Shown here: positions 53,123 to 63,300 of the stretch, piece by piece
Layout: the number at the start of each line of letters is the position of its first letter
Position numbering within the stretch: position 1 is the first letter of the stretch
From: JAFGFY01 sp964520425
GTDB lineage: Bacteria > Desulfobacterota > DSM-4660 > Desulfatiglandales > HGW-15
Direction of reading: 5' to 3'
Assembly (NCBI GenBank): GCA_964520425.1
Contig: CAZFMX010000006.1
Coordinates: 7,341 to 71,340 of the forward strand
Length of the DNA stretch: 64,000 nt
Translations under genes and position numbers: made by a program
The notes under the pieces: generated by a model
Databases searched by the model: none
What the model was told of the DNA's origin: nothing
What the model saw: only the letters and a program-made list of their open reading frames with translations

Positions 53123-54252
53123 TACCTGATGATCTGTATCTTGTCCGACAGCCCATCCTCATACGTACTCCATCCGGAGTTCATCCCGTAAGGGCAACGC
53201 TGAAGAATGGCTTCAATGCGCCGAATATTGCCATTCTCTACCTTGAACAGCTCTGCTATCTGCCAGGTCCAAGGTTCTGCCGGTCCTGCAACGACTTCAC
53301 GACCGTCGGGTGTAGTAAAATGGCGGGATTCCCCGGCGGAATGGTCAAAGAAACAAAAACTGAATACGATCCCGCGTTCTCGATCCACCGCGACAAAGCG
53401 GCGGTCACGGATCCGGGTTACAAAATGGATCAGCCCGGATTCAAACTGCTCCTTACATCCCCAATGGGACGAATACACTGTCTCCTTGAGTGGATCCGGC
53501 ATTTCCTGTCCGGGACCCAGGGGAACGTTTGTCGACCGACCGCCGTTTTCGTACCGGTCGCAGTCATCGGTAAAGGGGTAGGTGCCCGTGCCATCGACTC
53601 CTTTGCCGTCATTTTTCTGCATTCCTGAGAAATAGTAATTCGCAGTCCTGATCATTTCATCGTGTGAAGGCCGTTTGTCCTCAGGAATGACTGCAGTGAA
53701 TATCGGATGTGGATTTCCTAGTTCTCTCCCCATTTTTTCAATACTCTCGGCTGCCGAGGGACCCGAAGGACCACGATCGGGGTTCAGTAGGTTGCTTTCC
53801 GGCCTTATGACCAGTTGTTCCGCTTCGGAGATCAATCCGTTATCGATTTTCAATCGTAGCGCAATGGCCACAGGCCTGGGCTCGCCGTCTGGCTCCTGGG
53901 GTTCTTCTCTTGCGGTTCCGAAAAAACCGATCTGCCGGTTCTCTATATCGGGGACATAGAATTGATACGATCCCTTACCGACCATACTCGCCCAGAGGCC
54001 TTCGCTCCCTAAGGGCAATCGCACGCCGTTTTCCGTGAATTTGCAATCCTTGACAAAAAGGGCCTCATTCGGATCATTGGCAAGCATTGCATCCATATAC
54101 TTGTCAACGTAGTTCTCCAGACAAGCCCTGTCGCATAAGGATTGAGATCCCGGATCTGGACTTGTGGATTCATTACTTGAAGATTCCGGCCTCTGACAGG
54201 CCGCGGCCATGGTAAACAGAATTACACTTGCAATCATTGTATTTATCCGCAT
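53122..54252 (-). CDS. DUF8021-like lipoprotein
   Basis: 376 residues. The signal peptide ends in a lipobox MAAAC (near residue 19), so it is a lipoprotein. Two homologous ~150-residue halves of NTF2/SnoaL-like character start with LENYVDKYMDAMLANDP and ANYYFSGMQKNDGKG. The stretch about KDCKFTENGVRLPLGSEGLW and its repeat CDRYENGGRSTNVPLG resembles DUF8021, best known in fungal secreted proteins. Substrate and activity are unknown. It lies 107 bp downstream of the aldo/keto reductase gene on the same strand, so they may be co-transcribed. Its stop abuts palindromic repeat C. Confidence 0.7.
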   Translation of the reverse strand: MRINTMIASVILFTMAAACQRPESSSNESTSPDPGSQSLCDRACLENYVDKYMDAMLANDPNEALFVKDCKFTENGVRLPLGSEGLWASMVGKGSYQFYVPDIENRQIGFFGTAREEPQEPDGEPRPVAIALRLKIDNGLISEAEQLVIRPESNLLNPDRGPSGPSAAESIEKMGRELGNPHPIFTAVIPEDKRPSHDEMIRTANYYFSGMQKNDGKGVDGTGTYPFTDDCDRYENGGRSTNVPLGPGQEMPDPLKETVYSSHWGCKEQFESGLIHFVTRIRDRRFVAVDRERGIVFSFCFFDHSAGESRHFTTPDGREVVAGPAEPWTWQIAELFKVENGNIRRIEAILQRCPYGMNSGWSTYEDGLSDKIQIIR

Positions 54253-54359
54253 AAGTTACCTCCCTTTAAACCTCAATTCTAACTGGTTTTTGCCGCTTTG
54301 GTTATGACATCGCTTCGCTACGGGTGAAAGCGTATTCGTGATCATCCTGCCGCTCGGAT

Positions 54360-55496
54360 CTATGTCAGAAGCTCCTGCGCTCGAATCAACCTGTTGTGGA
54401 CATCGACTCCATTCGGGCACTGAATCGCGCAAGAAGAACAATCACTGCAACGCACACTTCGGATCTCCTCCGGAAGATGTCTAAAGCTCTCCTGTGCTTG
54501 ATTGAAATTGCCGCCAAAATCGTTATAGGCCAGAAAACGTAATTCATCTGTGACGGGCACACCCTTCGGACAAATTCCTTTACACTCATAGCACATACGG
54601 CAATAAAGCGGACGAATCTCCTCGTTTCGCGTGTACAGCATTTTCTCGTCCTGCGGCGTGTAAGTCTCATTCATGGCTCGCACGTTCATCTCAAGTTCGG
54701 CGATATTCTTCACATAAGGAACTGTGGTTGATATCGCGGGATTCAAAAGAACCCACTTTATGGCCGCCAAAGACCCCTCTTTGGGTAAATTGACTTCTCT
54801 TGGTATGAAACCGGCCACCGCGATAATAACCTTCATCGCCACCATCCCGATACCTGCTGCGTACAATTTAGCAATAGCCTTCTGCCTTAAAGGGGCGCCG
54901 CCTATGGCATAGCTGTAGGTTGTCTGTACAACATCGAATTTTCCAATCTTCAGGATATAATCCGCCACTGCATGTACGTCGTGCGTACTCACGCCGATAA
55001 AACGAGTCTTTCCCTGCTTTTTGAGCGTTTCACAAGCGTCAACGGCTTCATCGGTAATCGTATCGGGCGTGTCTCTGGAGTGCAAGTGCCAGATATCTAC
55101 ATAATCTGTGTTCAGCGCCTTGAGACTTTCATCCATATCTTTGAATATATCAGCCTTGGTTCCTCCATCGGTTTTTGTCGCCAGTATCACCCTATTCCTT
55201 TTTCCCTTAAGAGCGATTCCCGTTATCCGCTCACTGTTGCCATTTCCATAGCCACGGGCTGTGTCGAAATAATTGACACCCAAATCGATGGCTCGTTTAA
55301 TAATTTGAGGATCGGGCTCGATGCCGACGCCGGAACCTACAGTAGAGACTTTCAAACCCGTTTTGCCTAACACCCGATAAGCGGCACTGGATGGTGTTTG
55401 AGCAAAAGCAGAAAAGCTGTGTGCCGATGCAATTCCTGCTGCAGGAAGAATTATTCCGGCTTTTATGAACTTTCTTCGCGAAGAATCGAACTCCAT
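54360..55496 (-). CDS. Tat-exported aldo/keto reductase with two ferredoxin-type clusters
   Basis: 378 residues. A twin-arginine signal SSRRKFIKAGIILPAAGIA (about 4-23) targets the periplasm. The AKR barrel keeps the tetrad: Asp and Tyr in FDTARGYGNGN, Lys in LATKT and His in WHLHS. The C-terminal ~80 residues carry CRMCYECKGICPKG and CSDCSSCAIQCPNG, two 4Fe-4S motifs. NADPH is not available in the periplasm, so electrons may come through the clusters or from a co-exported cofactor. Such proteins are common in Planctomycetes and Lentisphaerae. It may oxidise or reduce a sugar; that is inference from the neighbours. Confidence 0.88.
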   Translation of the reverse strand: MEFDSSRRKFIKAGIILPAAGIASAHSFSAFAQTPSSAAYRVLGKTGLKVSTVGSGVGIEPDPQIIKRAIDLGVNYFDTARGYGNGNSERITGIALKGKRNRVILATKTDGGTKADIFKDMDESLKALNTDYVDIWHLHSRDTPDTITDEAVDACETLKKQGKTRFIGVSTHDVHAVADYILKIGKFDVVQTTYSYAIGGAPLRQKAIAKLYAAGIGMVAMKVIIAVAGFIPREVNLPKEGSLAAIKWVLLNPAISTTVPYVKNIAELEMNVRAMNETYTPQDEKMLYTRNEEIRPLYCRMCYECKGICPKGVPVTDELRFLAYNDFGGNFNQAQESFRHLPEEIRSVRCSDCSSCAIQCPNGVDVHNRLIRAQELLT

Positions 55497-55842
55497 AGAT
55501 CCTCCTCTCCTGGATGAATTGAGTATTAATAAGGCCTTATTTTTAGCTTAGGAATATATAAAGAGAATCAGATTACAGGTCAAGCGAAAAGAACTGCCAC
55601 ATAGATTTGACTCGTCTTGACATATGACACTATAGTGTGGTAGCAATTTGGTCTGGGGATTCACACATGTAAGCATTAAAGGTTCACTCCGCGCGGGGAT
55701 CTTTAGTATTAAGGATTCAGCTATCCAAAACAATCTCAACCCGCAAACGCTTCACATCTCAAATGCATCCCACAGTAGATCCCGAATATATGATGTACGG
55801 GAATAGCCATGAATAGTGAGTATTGATAAGGGGGAAGTATCA
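55497..55842. other. Divergent promoter region between the AKR and isomerase-like genes
   Basis: This 346-bp gap must hold promoters for two divergent genes. TTGACA at 55617-55622 and a perfect 12-bp palindrome ACACTATAGTGT at 55627-55638 are the most notable signals. GGGGGAAG precedes the isomerase-like ATG at 55843, and GGAGG precedes the AKR start. No ORF or RNA is recognised. Confidence 0.45.
55627..55638. promoter_or_regulatory. 12-bp palindrome, candidate operator
   Basis: ACACTATAGTGT is perfectly palindromic and lies 4 bp after a consensus TTGACA box, within the divergent region. It could be an operator for a shared regulator of both genes; a chance palindrome is the alternative. Confidence 0.35.
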
Positions 55843-57345
55843 ATGGGGAATAGTCAAAAAGGGATACATATCAGTAGACGTGGCTTTTTTAAGACAACCG
55901 CTCTGGCGAGTATGGCTGTTAGTCTTCCAGCGGCTGCTCTTGAGGGGCAAAGCACTAGTACGACTTCAGTTGGAACAAAACCGAGCCCCGCTGGGAGAAA
56001 AAGAAACCTGCTTTTTTCAAGTGACAATCCCGAAAGATTCAGAAAGCTTATTGAATCGATTCAAGCCATCAATGAATACGATTTCAATGTGACACCAATC
56101 AAGATCGACTATCAGAAACTCAAGGAATCCGCCGCTGCCATTCAAGAACATGACGCAGATATTCTTGCTATCAATCTGCCTATGGGCATCTCTTCAGCAA
56201 GAATCGGCGACTACCTCGACAACCCAAACATTCCCGTCATAGTGATCGCGTCAAGTCCCGATCTGATCATGCTGGAAGCGGATGCAGTGGCAAGGCTCCG
56301 AAGAAAAGGCATCAATTCCGTGCTCTCCAATTCGGAATCCCATTTTTTGGAGCTGGTAAAGATCTTTGCAGCTCCCAGGATTCTGGAAGGCAAGAAAGCC
56401 CTTATTTTCGGCAAGCCATTTGACTCCTCCAGCGTCTCGGCCCCCCATCTCGATGCAGATTACATTTACCAACATACTGGCGTCAGGCTTGAGTACCGGC
56501 CGATATCGGAATTGAAGCCGCTACTTGAAATGGTTGACGAATCAGAAGCCAGGAGGGAAATGAAACGTCTGAAAAAAGAGGCCGTGAAGATTGTGGAACC
56601 TACGGATGACGCGATTCTTAAGGCCTGTAAAATGTATGTCCTGCTTCGATCCCTAATAGACCGGGAAGGACTCTCTGCAATCTCAATTGACTGTCTGAGT
56701 TTCTCATTCGATCAGAACCCGATATTGCCGCTACCGTGCATTGCTTATACCAGATTGCGGGACGAAGGCATAACAGCGCCATGTGAAGCGGATGTCTGCA
56801 TGTTACTCTCTTCCCTTGTACTACAGGAAATCAGTGGGAAACCCTCTTTTTTTCATAATGTATCTGAGGTCGATACGAAGAAGTCCGTTGCCATACTCCG
56901 TCATTGCGTTGCACCGATCAGATTTTTTGGAGCTGATGCAGCGCCGCTTCCTTTTAACCTGCGAGACTATCATGGTTTCGGGCGAGACATTGTCCCGGAA
57001 GTGAAATTTCCGGTTGGAGCAGAAGTGACCATGGGCGGATTCAGCAAAGACCTGCAGGGTTTTGTTATTTGGCCCGGCAGAATTCAGTCTGGAATACACG
57101 ACATGGAAACACCCTCTTTCAAAAATGTTCCTGAAAACGCTCCTGCAACCATGAAAAATATGCGCAGATATTGCTCAAACAGGGCTGAAGTGAAGATAAG
57201 ATACCCAGACCGATTTATGCAGAGCATTGCAGGCATCCACCAGGTCTTGGTCGCAGGAATTTATACGAAAGCGATCTATAACGCAACGGCTCGAATGAAT
57301 GTAAATGTCATCGCTCCACCGGATTTAACGCCACCGGAACTCTAA
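55843..57345 (+). CDS. Tat-exported L-fucose/arabinose isomerase-like protein
   Basis: About 500 residues. A twin-arginine signal SRRGFFKTTALASMAVSLPAA (about 10-30; partial quote) leads a body that looks like the sugar isomerase superfamily: an N-terminal Rossmann-like part (NLLFSSDNPERFRKLI, ADILAINLPMGIS, NIPVIVIASS) and a C-terminal L-fucose-isomerase-type domain (LSAISIDCLSF, PCEADVCMLLSSLVLQEISG, DYHGFGRDIVPEV). I start at ATG 55843, with GGGGGAAG upstream; an earlier in-frame GTG at 55816 has no site. Soluble isomerases are normally cytoplasmic, so export is unusual. The exact reaction is unknown. Confidence 0.75.
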   Translation: MGNSQKGIHISRRGFFKTTALASMAVSLPAAALEGQSTSTTSVGTKPSPAGRKRNLLFSSDNPERFRKLIESIQAINEYDFNVTPIKIDYQKLKESAAAIQEHDADILAINLPMGISSARIGDYLDNPNIPVIVIASSPDLIMLEADAVARLRRKGINSVLSNSESHFLELVKIFAAPRILEGKKALIFGKPFDSSSVSAPHLDADYIYQHTGVRLEYRPISELKPLLEMVDESEARREMKRLKKEAVKIVEPTDDAILKACKMYVLLRSLIDREGLSAISIDCLSFSFDQNPILPLPCIAYTRLRDEGITAPCEADVCMLLSSLVLQEISGKPSFFHNVSEVDTKKSVAILRHCVAPIRFFGADAAPLPFNLRDYHGFGRDIVPEVKFPVGAEVTMGGFSKDLQGFVIWPGRIQSGIHDMETPSFKNVPENAPATMKNMRRYCSNRAEVKIRYPDRFMQSIAGIHQVLVAGIYTKAIYNATARMNVNVIAPPDLTPPEL

Positions 57346-57763
57346 AAGTTTTGCTCGAGTTAGTCAATCGTCTTCGGCTAAAGCCGAAGTCTTGGGGTCC
57401 AAGGATCCAAGGGGTCGAGGGGTCGAGGGGAAAAAAGTTTATAGCTGATCGTATGCCATGAGCTATGATCTATTAGCTGTGAACTCATTTCTGTTTCACT
57501 TGAATCCTTGAATCCTGGAACCCTTGAACCCTGCGGGGTGTATAATATTTAACTAAAGTCTTCGCCTGAAGGCGAGGGATTTTCTCCCATTCCCCGCAGG
57601 GATATTAAGATTATCGATAACGGTGCAGTTCCTGAAATGGGATTATCTCAAATCATCCTGTAGCCGATATTTCCATCATGCAATTGATTGAAGATTCATC
57701 CGGTCGTAGTTGTTGCAGAATATGTATGAAGATTCGAATTATGAAGAAGGTTTATCGAGTCCA
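57346..57763. other. Intergenic region with direct-repeat copy 1
   Basis: The stretch between two convergent genes is almost filled by a direct repeat (57371-57572) that recurs at the right window edge. The hairpin CTTCGGC-TAAA-GCCGAAG (57372-57389) may stop transcription of the isomerase-like gene. No gene is visible. Confidence 0.6.
57371..57572. repeat. ~200-bp direct repeat, copy 1
   Basis: It matches 63807-64000 over its length, e.g. TATAGCTGATCGTATGCCATG, cited in part, and GAACTCATTTCTGTTTCAC, with scattered differences. Internally it contains GGTCCAAGG and GGGGTCGAGG units facing inverted CCTTGAATCC and CCCTTGAACCC units. Related CCTTGAATCC units occur within the btuF start (about 45768-45790). 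Confidence 0.85.
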
Positions 57764-58564
57764 CTATTTCCCATCCGGATAAAGATCCAGCATGCGGCCC
57801 AGTTTGCCGGTCTTCGTATTCCCGACATAGTAATCATCCCCGACCAGGACAAGAACCGGTGGACCGCTCCCTTCCTTGACCGGCATGGGTGGGTAACCCG
57901 AAAACTCCGGTAGCCGATCCTTGAGATTCTTCGCCTTCCCAATATCCAACATAGGAAAATCTCCAAAGGTAATACCCATTGAACCGTAATGCTGCTTCAT
58001 CTCCTCAGGCAGCGAGGAATCGGGATCCGTGGTTACAATGATCACTACGTGAGTGGGCAGAAGGCTTCTCTTATCGTCGGGGAATGTCTCCAAGACCTTC
58101 AATATATTGTCAAGACTCTCTGCCCTGCCGGTTTCCTGATCGTAATTCTTATGGAATTTATCCATACTGATAAAGGTCTTCAGCAGCGTGTCGGCATTGT
58201 CTATGTACTTATGGAAAAATCCGTACGTCTGGTCATAGTCGTGGAAATAACTCCCGTTGGTATTGTAGGTAGGCAATGCTCCGGCATTAGCCGTCGCAAT
58301 AAGGATATCCACAAAATCCTTGCCATCTTCTTCCCAAAGGGTCGGTTCACCGCCCGTGTAATTCATGTTCCAGTATGAATCTTTCAGACTGGTACATTCC
58401 GAAATAGCTGTCATAACCTGTTCCCAGGTCAAACGGTACCCCGGGCGAATTACATGGTCTTCGGCGTCGCCGATATAGATGTATCCACAATGCTCGCAAT
58501 TGAAATTGCACTTATGGAGCAAAGAAACGCCCATGATGTGTGTCGGCTCTTTATGATCAGTCAT
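57764..58564 (-). CDS. Radical SAM protein
   Basis: 266 residues. The cluster motif C19-x3-C23-x2-C26 in CNFNCEHC and the SAM-binding GGEP motif in NYTGGEPTLW are intact. The rest has the partial TIM-barrel length, and no SPASM or other auxiliary cluster motif appears at the C-terminus. Substrate unknown; the short size fits activating or modifying enzymes. It faces the other genes of the module (minus strand) and lies between direct repeat 1 and dispersed repeat D. A peptide-modification role is possible, but no precursor gene is visible. Confidence 0.85.
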   Translation of the reverse strand: MTDHKEPTHIMGVSLLHKCNFNCEHCGYIYIGDAEDHVIRPGYRLTWEQVMTAISECTSLKDSYWNMNYTGGEPTLWEEDGKDFVDILIATANAGALPTYNTNGSYFHDYDQTYGFFHKYIDNADTLLKTFISMDKFHKNYDQETGRAESLDNILKVLETFPDDKRSLLPTHVVIIVTTDPDSSLPEEMKQHYGSMGITFGDFPMLDIGKAKNLKDRLPEFSGYPPMPVKEGSGPPVLVLVGDDYYVGNTKTGKLGRMLDLYPDGK

Positions 58565-59184
58565 TAATACTCCCTTTAGTAGCCCGATTTTCTAATCCTA
58601 CTTCAGCATCGTTTGATAAACACGAAATATTCAATACCAAAAGACTATTGTTCCTGGATAAATTCAGCCAGTTCGTATCTACGGCGCTGTAATCAGTAAA
58701 ATGATAACTTGGATCCCTTGTTTTATTATAATGGATTCAACATTACGTCCATACTTTTTTACCCACAATAGTCATGATATTTCGCAGCGAATCTATTACA
58801 CAGTGGCATCGCCTGTAGCGAACCACCTTCCGGGCATCCCTTTTCGAATTTATTCACTAACGATTTCCGCCTTAAAAAAATCCATTTACGGCATCGTGGG
58901 ACCTTTGAAAAATGTTCAATCTTGTTCAAAGTTAATTAACGTGGCAAACTTTTCTACAAGTATATTACAAGTATATCTTGTAGTATTTCGATGATTAGTA
59001 TTTGGGGGTGGTTCAGCTTACCCCTTTATAGCTTATATCAGCGGCGGAAGATTGAGCAAAAGGAGCGCTTTTAAAAGGTCTCATGGCGTGATCCTCTTTT
59101 ACTTGACACACAAGCCATAACTCCCCTACACTCATACATAAAATATGAAGTTCTTACCATAAATTCTTATTGGAGGGTATTCAT
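58565..59184. other. Intergenic region with palindromic repeat copy D
   Basis: A 620-bp gap between the divergent radical SAM and SDR genes. It contains the dispersed repeat (58897-59083) and AT-rich sequence on either side. GGAGGG lies 7 bp upstream of the SDR ATG. Open frames here are not credible as genes. Confidence 0.55.
58897..59083. repeat. Dispersed palindromic repeat, copy D
   Basis: The ends GGGACCTTTGAAAAATG and GCGCTTTTAAAAGGTCTC match copies A and B, and the interior includes TTGTTCAAAGTTAA, AGTATTTCGATGATTAG and AGATTGAGCAAAAGGAG. It also carries a central variant palindrome with TACAAGTATAT units not found in the others. It separates the radical SAM and SDR genes. Confidence 0.8.
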
Positions 59185-60006
59185 ATGAAATTAGAAGGAA
59201 AAGTCGTATTGATAACAGGAGGTGGTGGCGGCATTGGCGCGGCGGTCGCTGAAAGATTTGTCAAGGAGGGCGCCAAGATTGTCATTTCAGGTCGTCGTAA
59301 AGGATTACTTGAAGATATGGCCCAAAAATTGCCGGCAGGTAGTGTTAAGATATTCCCTGGTGATGTTTCCAAGAAAGAAGATGCCAAAGGGATGGTGGAA
59401 ACCGCTGTGAAATTCGGCGGGAAGCTCGATGTTCTGGTCAATAACGCGGGTATCAGTATGATAGGCTCTGTAACTGATATATCGATTGAAAACTGGAACA
59501 AAACTCTGGCCATCAATCTGACAGGTCCTATGATGATGATGAAAGAGGCTATTCCCCATATGATCAAGGCGGGAGGGGGATCCATTATCAATATCGCGTC
59601 TGTTGGTGGACTAAGATGTCTTCCGGGAAGAACCGCCTATTGCACAACCAAGGCCGGACTCATTATGTTAACCAAACAGACAGCTTTGGACTATGGAAAG
59701 GATAAAATCCGATGTAACGCAGTCTGCCCCGGCGGTGTCACAACAGAAATGACAGAAGCGGATTTTGGACAAGCTGCAAAAATGGTTGGAATGGAGACAG
59801 ACCCATTTATCAAAGAGATTGCCACAGCAATGCCTTTAAACAGATTCGCGGATATCCATGAAATGGGTGGAATCTGTACATTCCTGGCAAGCGACGATTC
59901 ATCCTTTATGACAGGCGCTGAATTGGTCATTGACGGTGGTACTGCTGTCGTGGATGTCGTTGGTGCGGGGATTTCCGGATTAATGAGAAAAGCCGGAGTT
60001 ATATAG
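59185..60006 (+). CDS. Short-chain dehydrogenase/reductase
   Basis: About 273 residues from ATG 59185, with TGGAGGG 7 bp upstream (a TTG in that site would be an artefactual start). Classical SDR motifs: TGGGGGIGAAV cofactor loop, NNAGIS, catalytic Ser in INIASVGG, and YCTTK with catalytic Tyr and Lys. No signal peptide, so it is cytoplasmic, unlike the exported AKR and isomerase-like proteins nearby. The Arg-Arg after the second beta strand (SGRRKG) favours NADP. Substrate likely a sugar or polyol by context. A terminator follows directly. Confidence 0.9.
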   Translation: MKLEGKVVLITGGGGGIGAAVAERFVKEGAKIVISGRRKGLLEDMAQKLPAGSVKIFPGDVSKKEDAKGMVETAVKFGGKLDVLVNNAGISMIGSVTDISIENWNKTLAINLTGPMMMMKEAIPHMIKAGGGSIINIASVGGLRCLPGRTAYCTTKAGLIMLTKQTALDYGKDKIRCNAVCPGGVTTEMTEADFGQAAKMVGMETDPFIKEIATAMPLNRFADIHEMGGICTFLASDDSSFMTGAELVIDGGTAVVDVVGAGISGLMRKAGVI

Positions 60007-60011
60007 CCAAT

Positions 60012-60045
60012 AAAAAGCCGGATATTCTGTCCGGCTTTTTTGTTT
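60012..60045 (+). terminator. Intrinsic terminator after the SDR gene
   Basis: The stem AAAAAGCCGGA/TCCGGCTTTTTT with a 7-nt loop lies 6 bp after the SDR stop and ends in a T-run. It should stop SDR transcription before the propeller gene, which therefore has its own promoter in the 300-bp gap. Confidence 0.88.
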
Positions 60046-60341
60046 TCCAATCTGTTTATATTTGCGAAATCATGGGATCATTTCGTTCAGTTATTTAAGC
60101 GTCTCTTCACACCAAATCATGGAGCCGTAATTATCTTGACCCGCGATGCTTAAATTATTGTACTCGTACCCTTTTTGTATGTTCTTATCACACCACTTAC
60201 CCGGTTGGACTTAGAATGCTCGATCTTCAGAGAAGAACATCTGAAATTCAACACCGAAAGCCATATGCACCCAAAACACACCTGGCACGCTCGAGATCTA
60301 TTATCGGGCCAGGATTGGCTCTAATTCGGAGGTTTATACCT
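60046..60341. other. Upstream region of the propeller lipoprotein gene
   Basis: About 300 bp with no gene of its own; an in-frame upstream extension of the next gene covers part of it but lacks a ribosome site and a signal sequence. The strong GGAGG site near 60328 fixes the downstream start. Confidence 0.5.
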
Positions 60342-63300
60342 ATGAAAAGCTGCTCCTTTTCATCAAAGTCATTCATTACAAGGGTACTACTGCTCTCTTT
60401 TTTCTCGTTAGCTCTTTTTCAAGGCTGCTCAAAAATGCCCCCGTCCGAACAGGCAAAAAACATTCTTGAGGAATCAGGTCTTCAAGGTGGGCTCATTGTA
60501 CATGTCAATTGCGGAGACGGGATATTGACGGAAGCCCTTAAAACGGGCGACAGCTTCCTTGTCCAAGGGCTGGACCCGAAAATAGAAAACGTACAAAAAG
60601 CCCGGGAATATATCGCGTCCAGGCAGGATTACGGCCCGATATCGGTTGATCGACTCACGGGAAGTTATCTGCCCTATAAGGACAATCTAGTCAATATGAT
60701 CGTTGCCGAAGATCTTGGGGAAATTTCAGAAGATGAAGCAATGCGGGTACTTACGCCAAATGGTGTGCTTTTCACAAAAGGGCTCAATGGCTGGGAAAAG
60801 ACGGTTAAAGAGAAACCGGACGGATTGGACGAATGGAACCAGTATTTATACAATGCGGGCGGCAACCCTGTCTCCAAGGATGACACAGTAGGACCGATAA
60901 GAAATTATCAATGGATCGGGAGCCCCCGATGGGGCAGACACCATGACACGACGGCAAGTATGAGCGCGCTTGTTTCCGCCAATGGAAGGATTTTTTACAT
61001 CATGGATGAAGGTCCAACCGAATCAATCGAGTTGCCCCCTGAAAACTACCTGATTGCTCGCGATGCCTACAATGGGACCATCCTGTGGAAAAAACCGATT
61101 CCCGAGTGGTACAACCACATGTTCACCCTGAAGAGCGGACCCTCTTACCTGCCGAGACGTCTGGTGGCCATTGGAGACCGTGTTTATGTCACCCTGGGCA
61201 TCAATGCTTCGTTGAGTGAGTTGGATGCCGCGACCGGCGAAATAATGCGGACTTTTCCGGATACTGAAGAGACTTCAGAAATCATTTTTTCGGATAATAT
61301 ACTCTTTGTCCTGATTGGACGTCCGGAAAAAACAAAGGCAACCTACGCTCCCAAGATAACCTATGTCTGGGAGAATGCCGAATGGGCGAGATCAGAATGG
61401 GGCTGGGGTAAAGACTCCGGTCAGATAGCGGCCATCAATATTTCAGATGGGGAGACACTGTGGAAAATAAAATCTCCCGTTGCCCCTCTATCGCTTTCAG
61501 CGGATACAAAAGCCGTATATTTTTATGACGGAGAAAAGATCATTTGCCTCGATCGCAGCAATGGAAAAGTAGATTGGCAATCCGAGGCGATTCAAACCAA
61601 GATGATTGACACATCATACTCGCCCAGAATAGTCGTTTACGACGATGTTCTTCTCTTTTCTGTAGGACCCAAAGGATTCGGCCAGCCGGGAAAAGTGATC
61701 GCAATGTCAACCTCGGACGGCAAAAAATTGTGGGATGCCCCGCAACCAGGTTCCGGGCATTACTCTCCCGAGGATGTATTTATAATCAATGGACTAGTCT
61801 GGACCGGACAAACGGCGAATGTCCAGGATAGTGGGAATTACTATGGTCGAGACCTTAGGACAGGAGAACTTATTGAAGAGATTCCGGGCTATCAAGCAAA
61901 ATACTGGTTCCATCAAAGATGTTACCCAAGCAAAGCTACAGAAAAATACATTATACCATCCCGAACGGGGATTGAATTTGTCGACCTCCAAGCTAAAAAC
62001 TGGGATATAAACCACTACGTTCGCGGTGGATGCATTTATGGTATCATGCCCAGCAATGGACTAATCTACGCGCCACCTCATGCCTGTGCCTGCTATATGG
62101 AAGCCAAACTGAACGGGTTTTCTGCGATGGGTTCAGACAGCAATCCCAAACGGAATATACAGTCGACTGAGGCAAACAGGCTGGAAAAGGGGGCTGTCTA
62201 TAATCAAGAGATAATCGACAGTGCGGGATTCCAAGACTGGCCAACCTATCGCCATGATACAAAGCGGAGTGCTTATACAACGACGAAAGTCTCATCGGAC
62301 ATCGATACTCAATGGAAGGTAAAGCTCGGGGGGAAATTGAGCAGTCCGGTTGTTGCAGGCAACAGGGTCTATGTATCCAGGGTGGACGCCCATACGCTAT
62401 ATGCTTTGGATGAGACCAATGGAAAAATACTCTGGAAATATACTGCAGGAGGACGGATAGACTCCCCTCCAACCATATATCAAGGACGCGTATTATTCGG
62501 TTCGGCAGACGGATATGTCTATTGTCTCAATTCGACAGATGGTATTCTTGTCTGGCGTTTCCGCACGGCTCCAATGGATCTGCGCATGGTCGCTTACGAA
62601 CAGGTGGAATCGGTCTGGCCCGTGCATGGAAGCATTCTTGTTCAGAATGATAAAATCTATTGTGTTGCCGGCAGATCGGTGTTCATGGATGGGGGAATGC
62701 GCCTTCTGCAATTGAATCCCGTAACCGGTGAAAAACTTTCGGAAATCGTCCTCAATGAAATAAATCCGGAAACAGGCGAGAACCTTCATGAGTATATTCA
62801 AGGTCTGAATATGCCTGTCGGCCTGTCCGATATTCTATCCAGTGATGGGAAATATATCTATATGCGCTCCCAGCAGTTCGATCTTGACGGAAACCGGAGG
62901 CATATCGAGGTCAGGGATGTTGGGGATCAGACAGGCGAAGGGGCACATGTCTTTTCTCCAATCGGATTCCTGGACGATACTCAATTCTCCAGATCTTATA
63001 TGATGTTCGGCAAGAGCGTAACGAGCGGTTGGGGTTCATGGGAAGTGATGGCTCGACTCACCCCTTCCGGACGTCTGATCGCGGTTGACGATATGAACGT
63101 ATATGGGTACGCGCGCAAGCCGGAGTTCCTTAGCGAATCGACAGTCCTAGAGTACCAGTTGTACGCGGCGGCCAAATCAAGCCGACCGGAGGATATCGAG
63201 AGAGTGAACCAGCCCCTGTTTCCGGCACCAAAGGCAAAACCGAAAGTAGCGGCCAAAACCAAACCTCTTGCTGAGACAGCGCCCAAACCTGGAACAAAGG

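Noticed and set aside
57371..57572. CRISPR array from the repeated CCTTGAATCC-like units
   Set aside because: Units are short, irregular and not separated by unique spacers, and no cas genes are present.
58701..58994. 97-codon plus-strand frame between radical SAM and SDR
   Set aside because: It extends into dispersed repeat D and has no ribosome site or family.
60216..60341. Upstream in-frame extension of the propeller lipoprotein
   Set aside because: It would bury the signal peptide and lacks a ribosome site, whereas GGAGG precedes the ATG at 60342.
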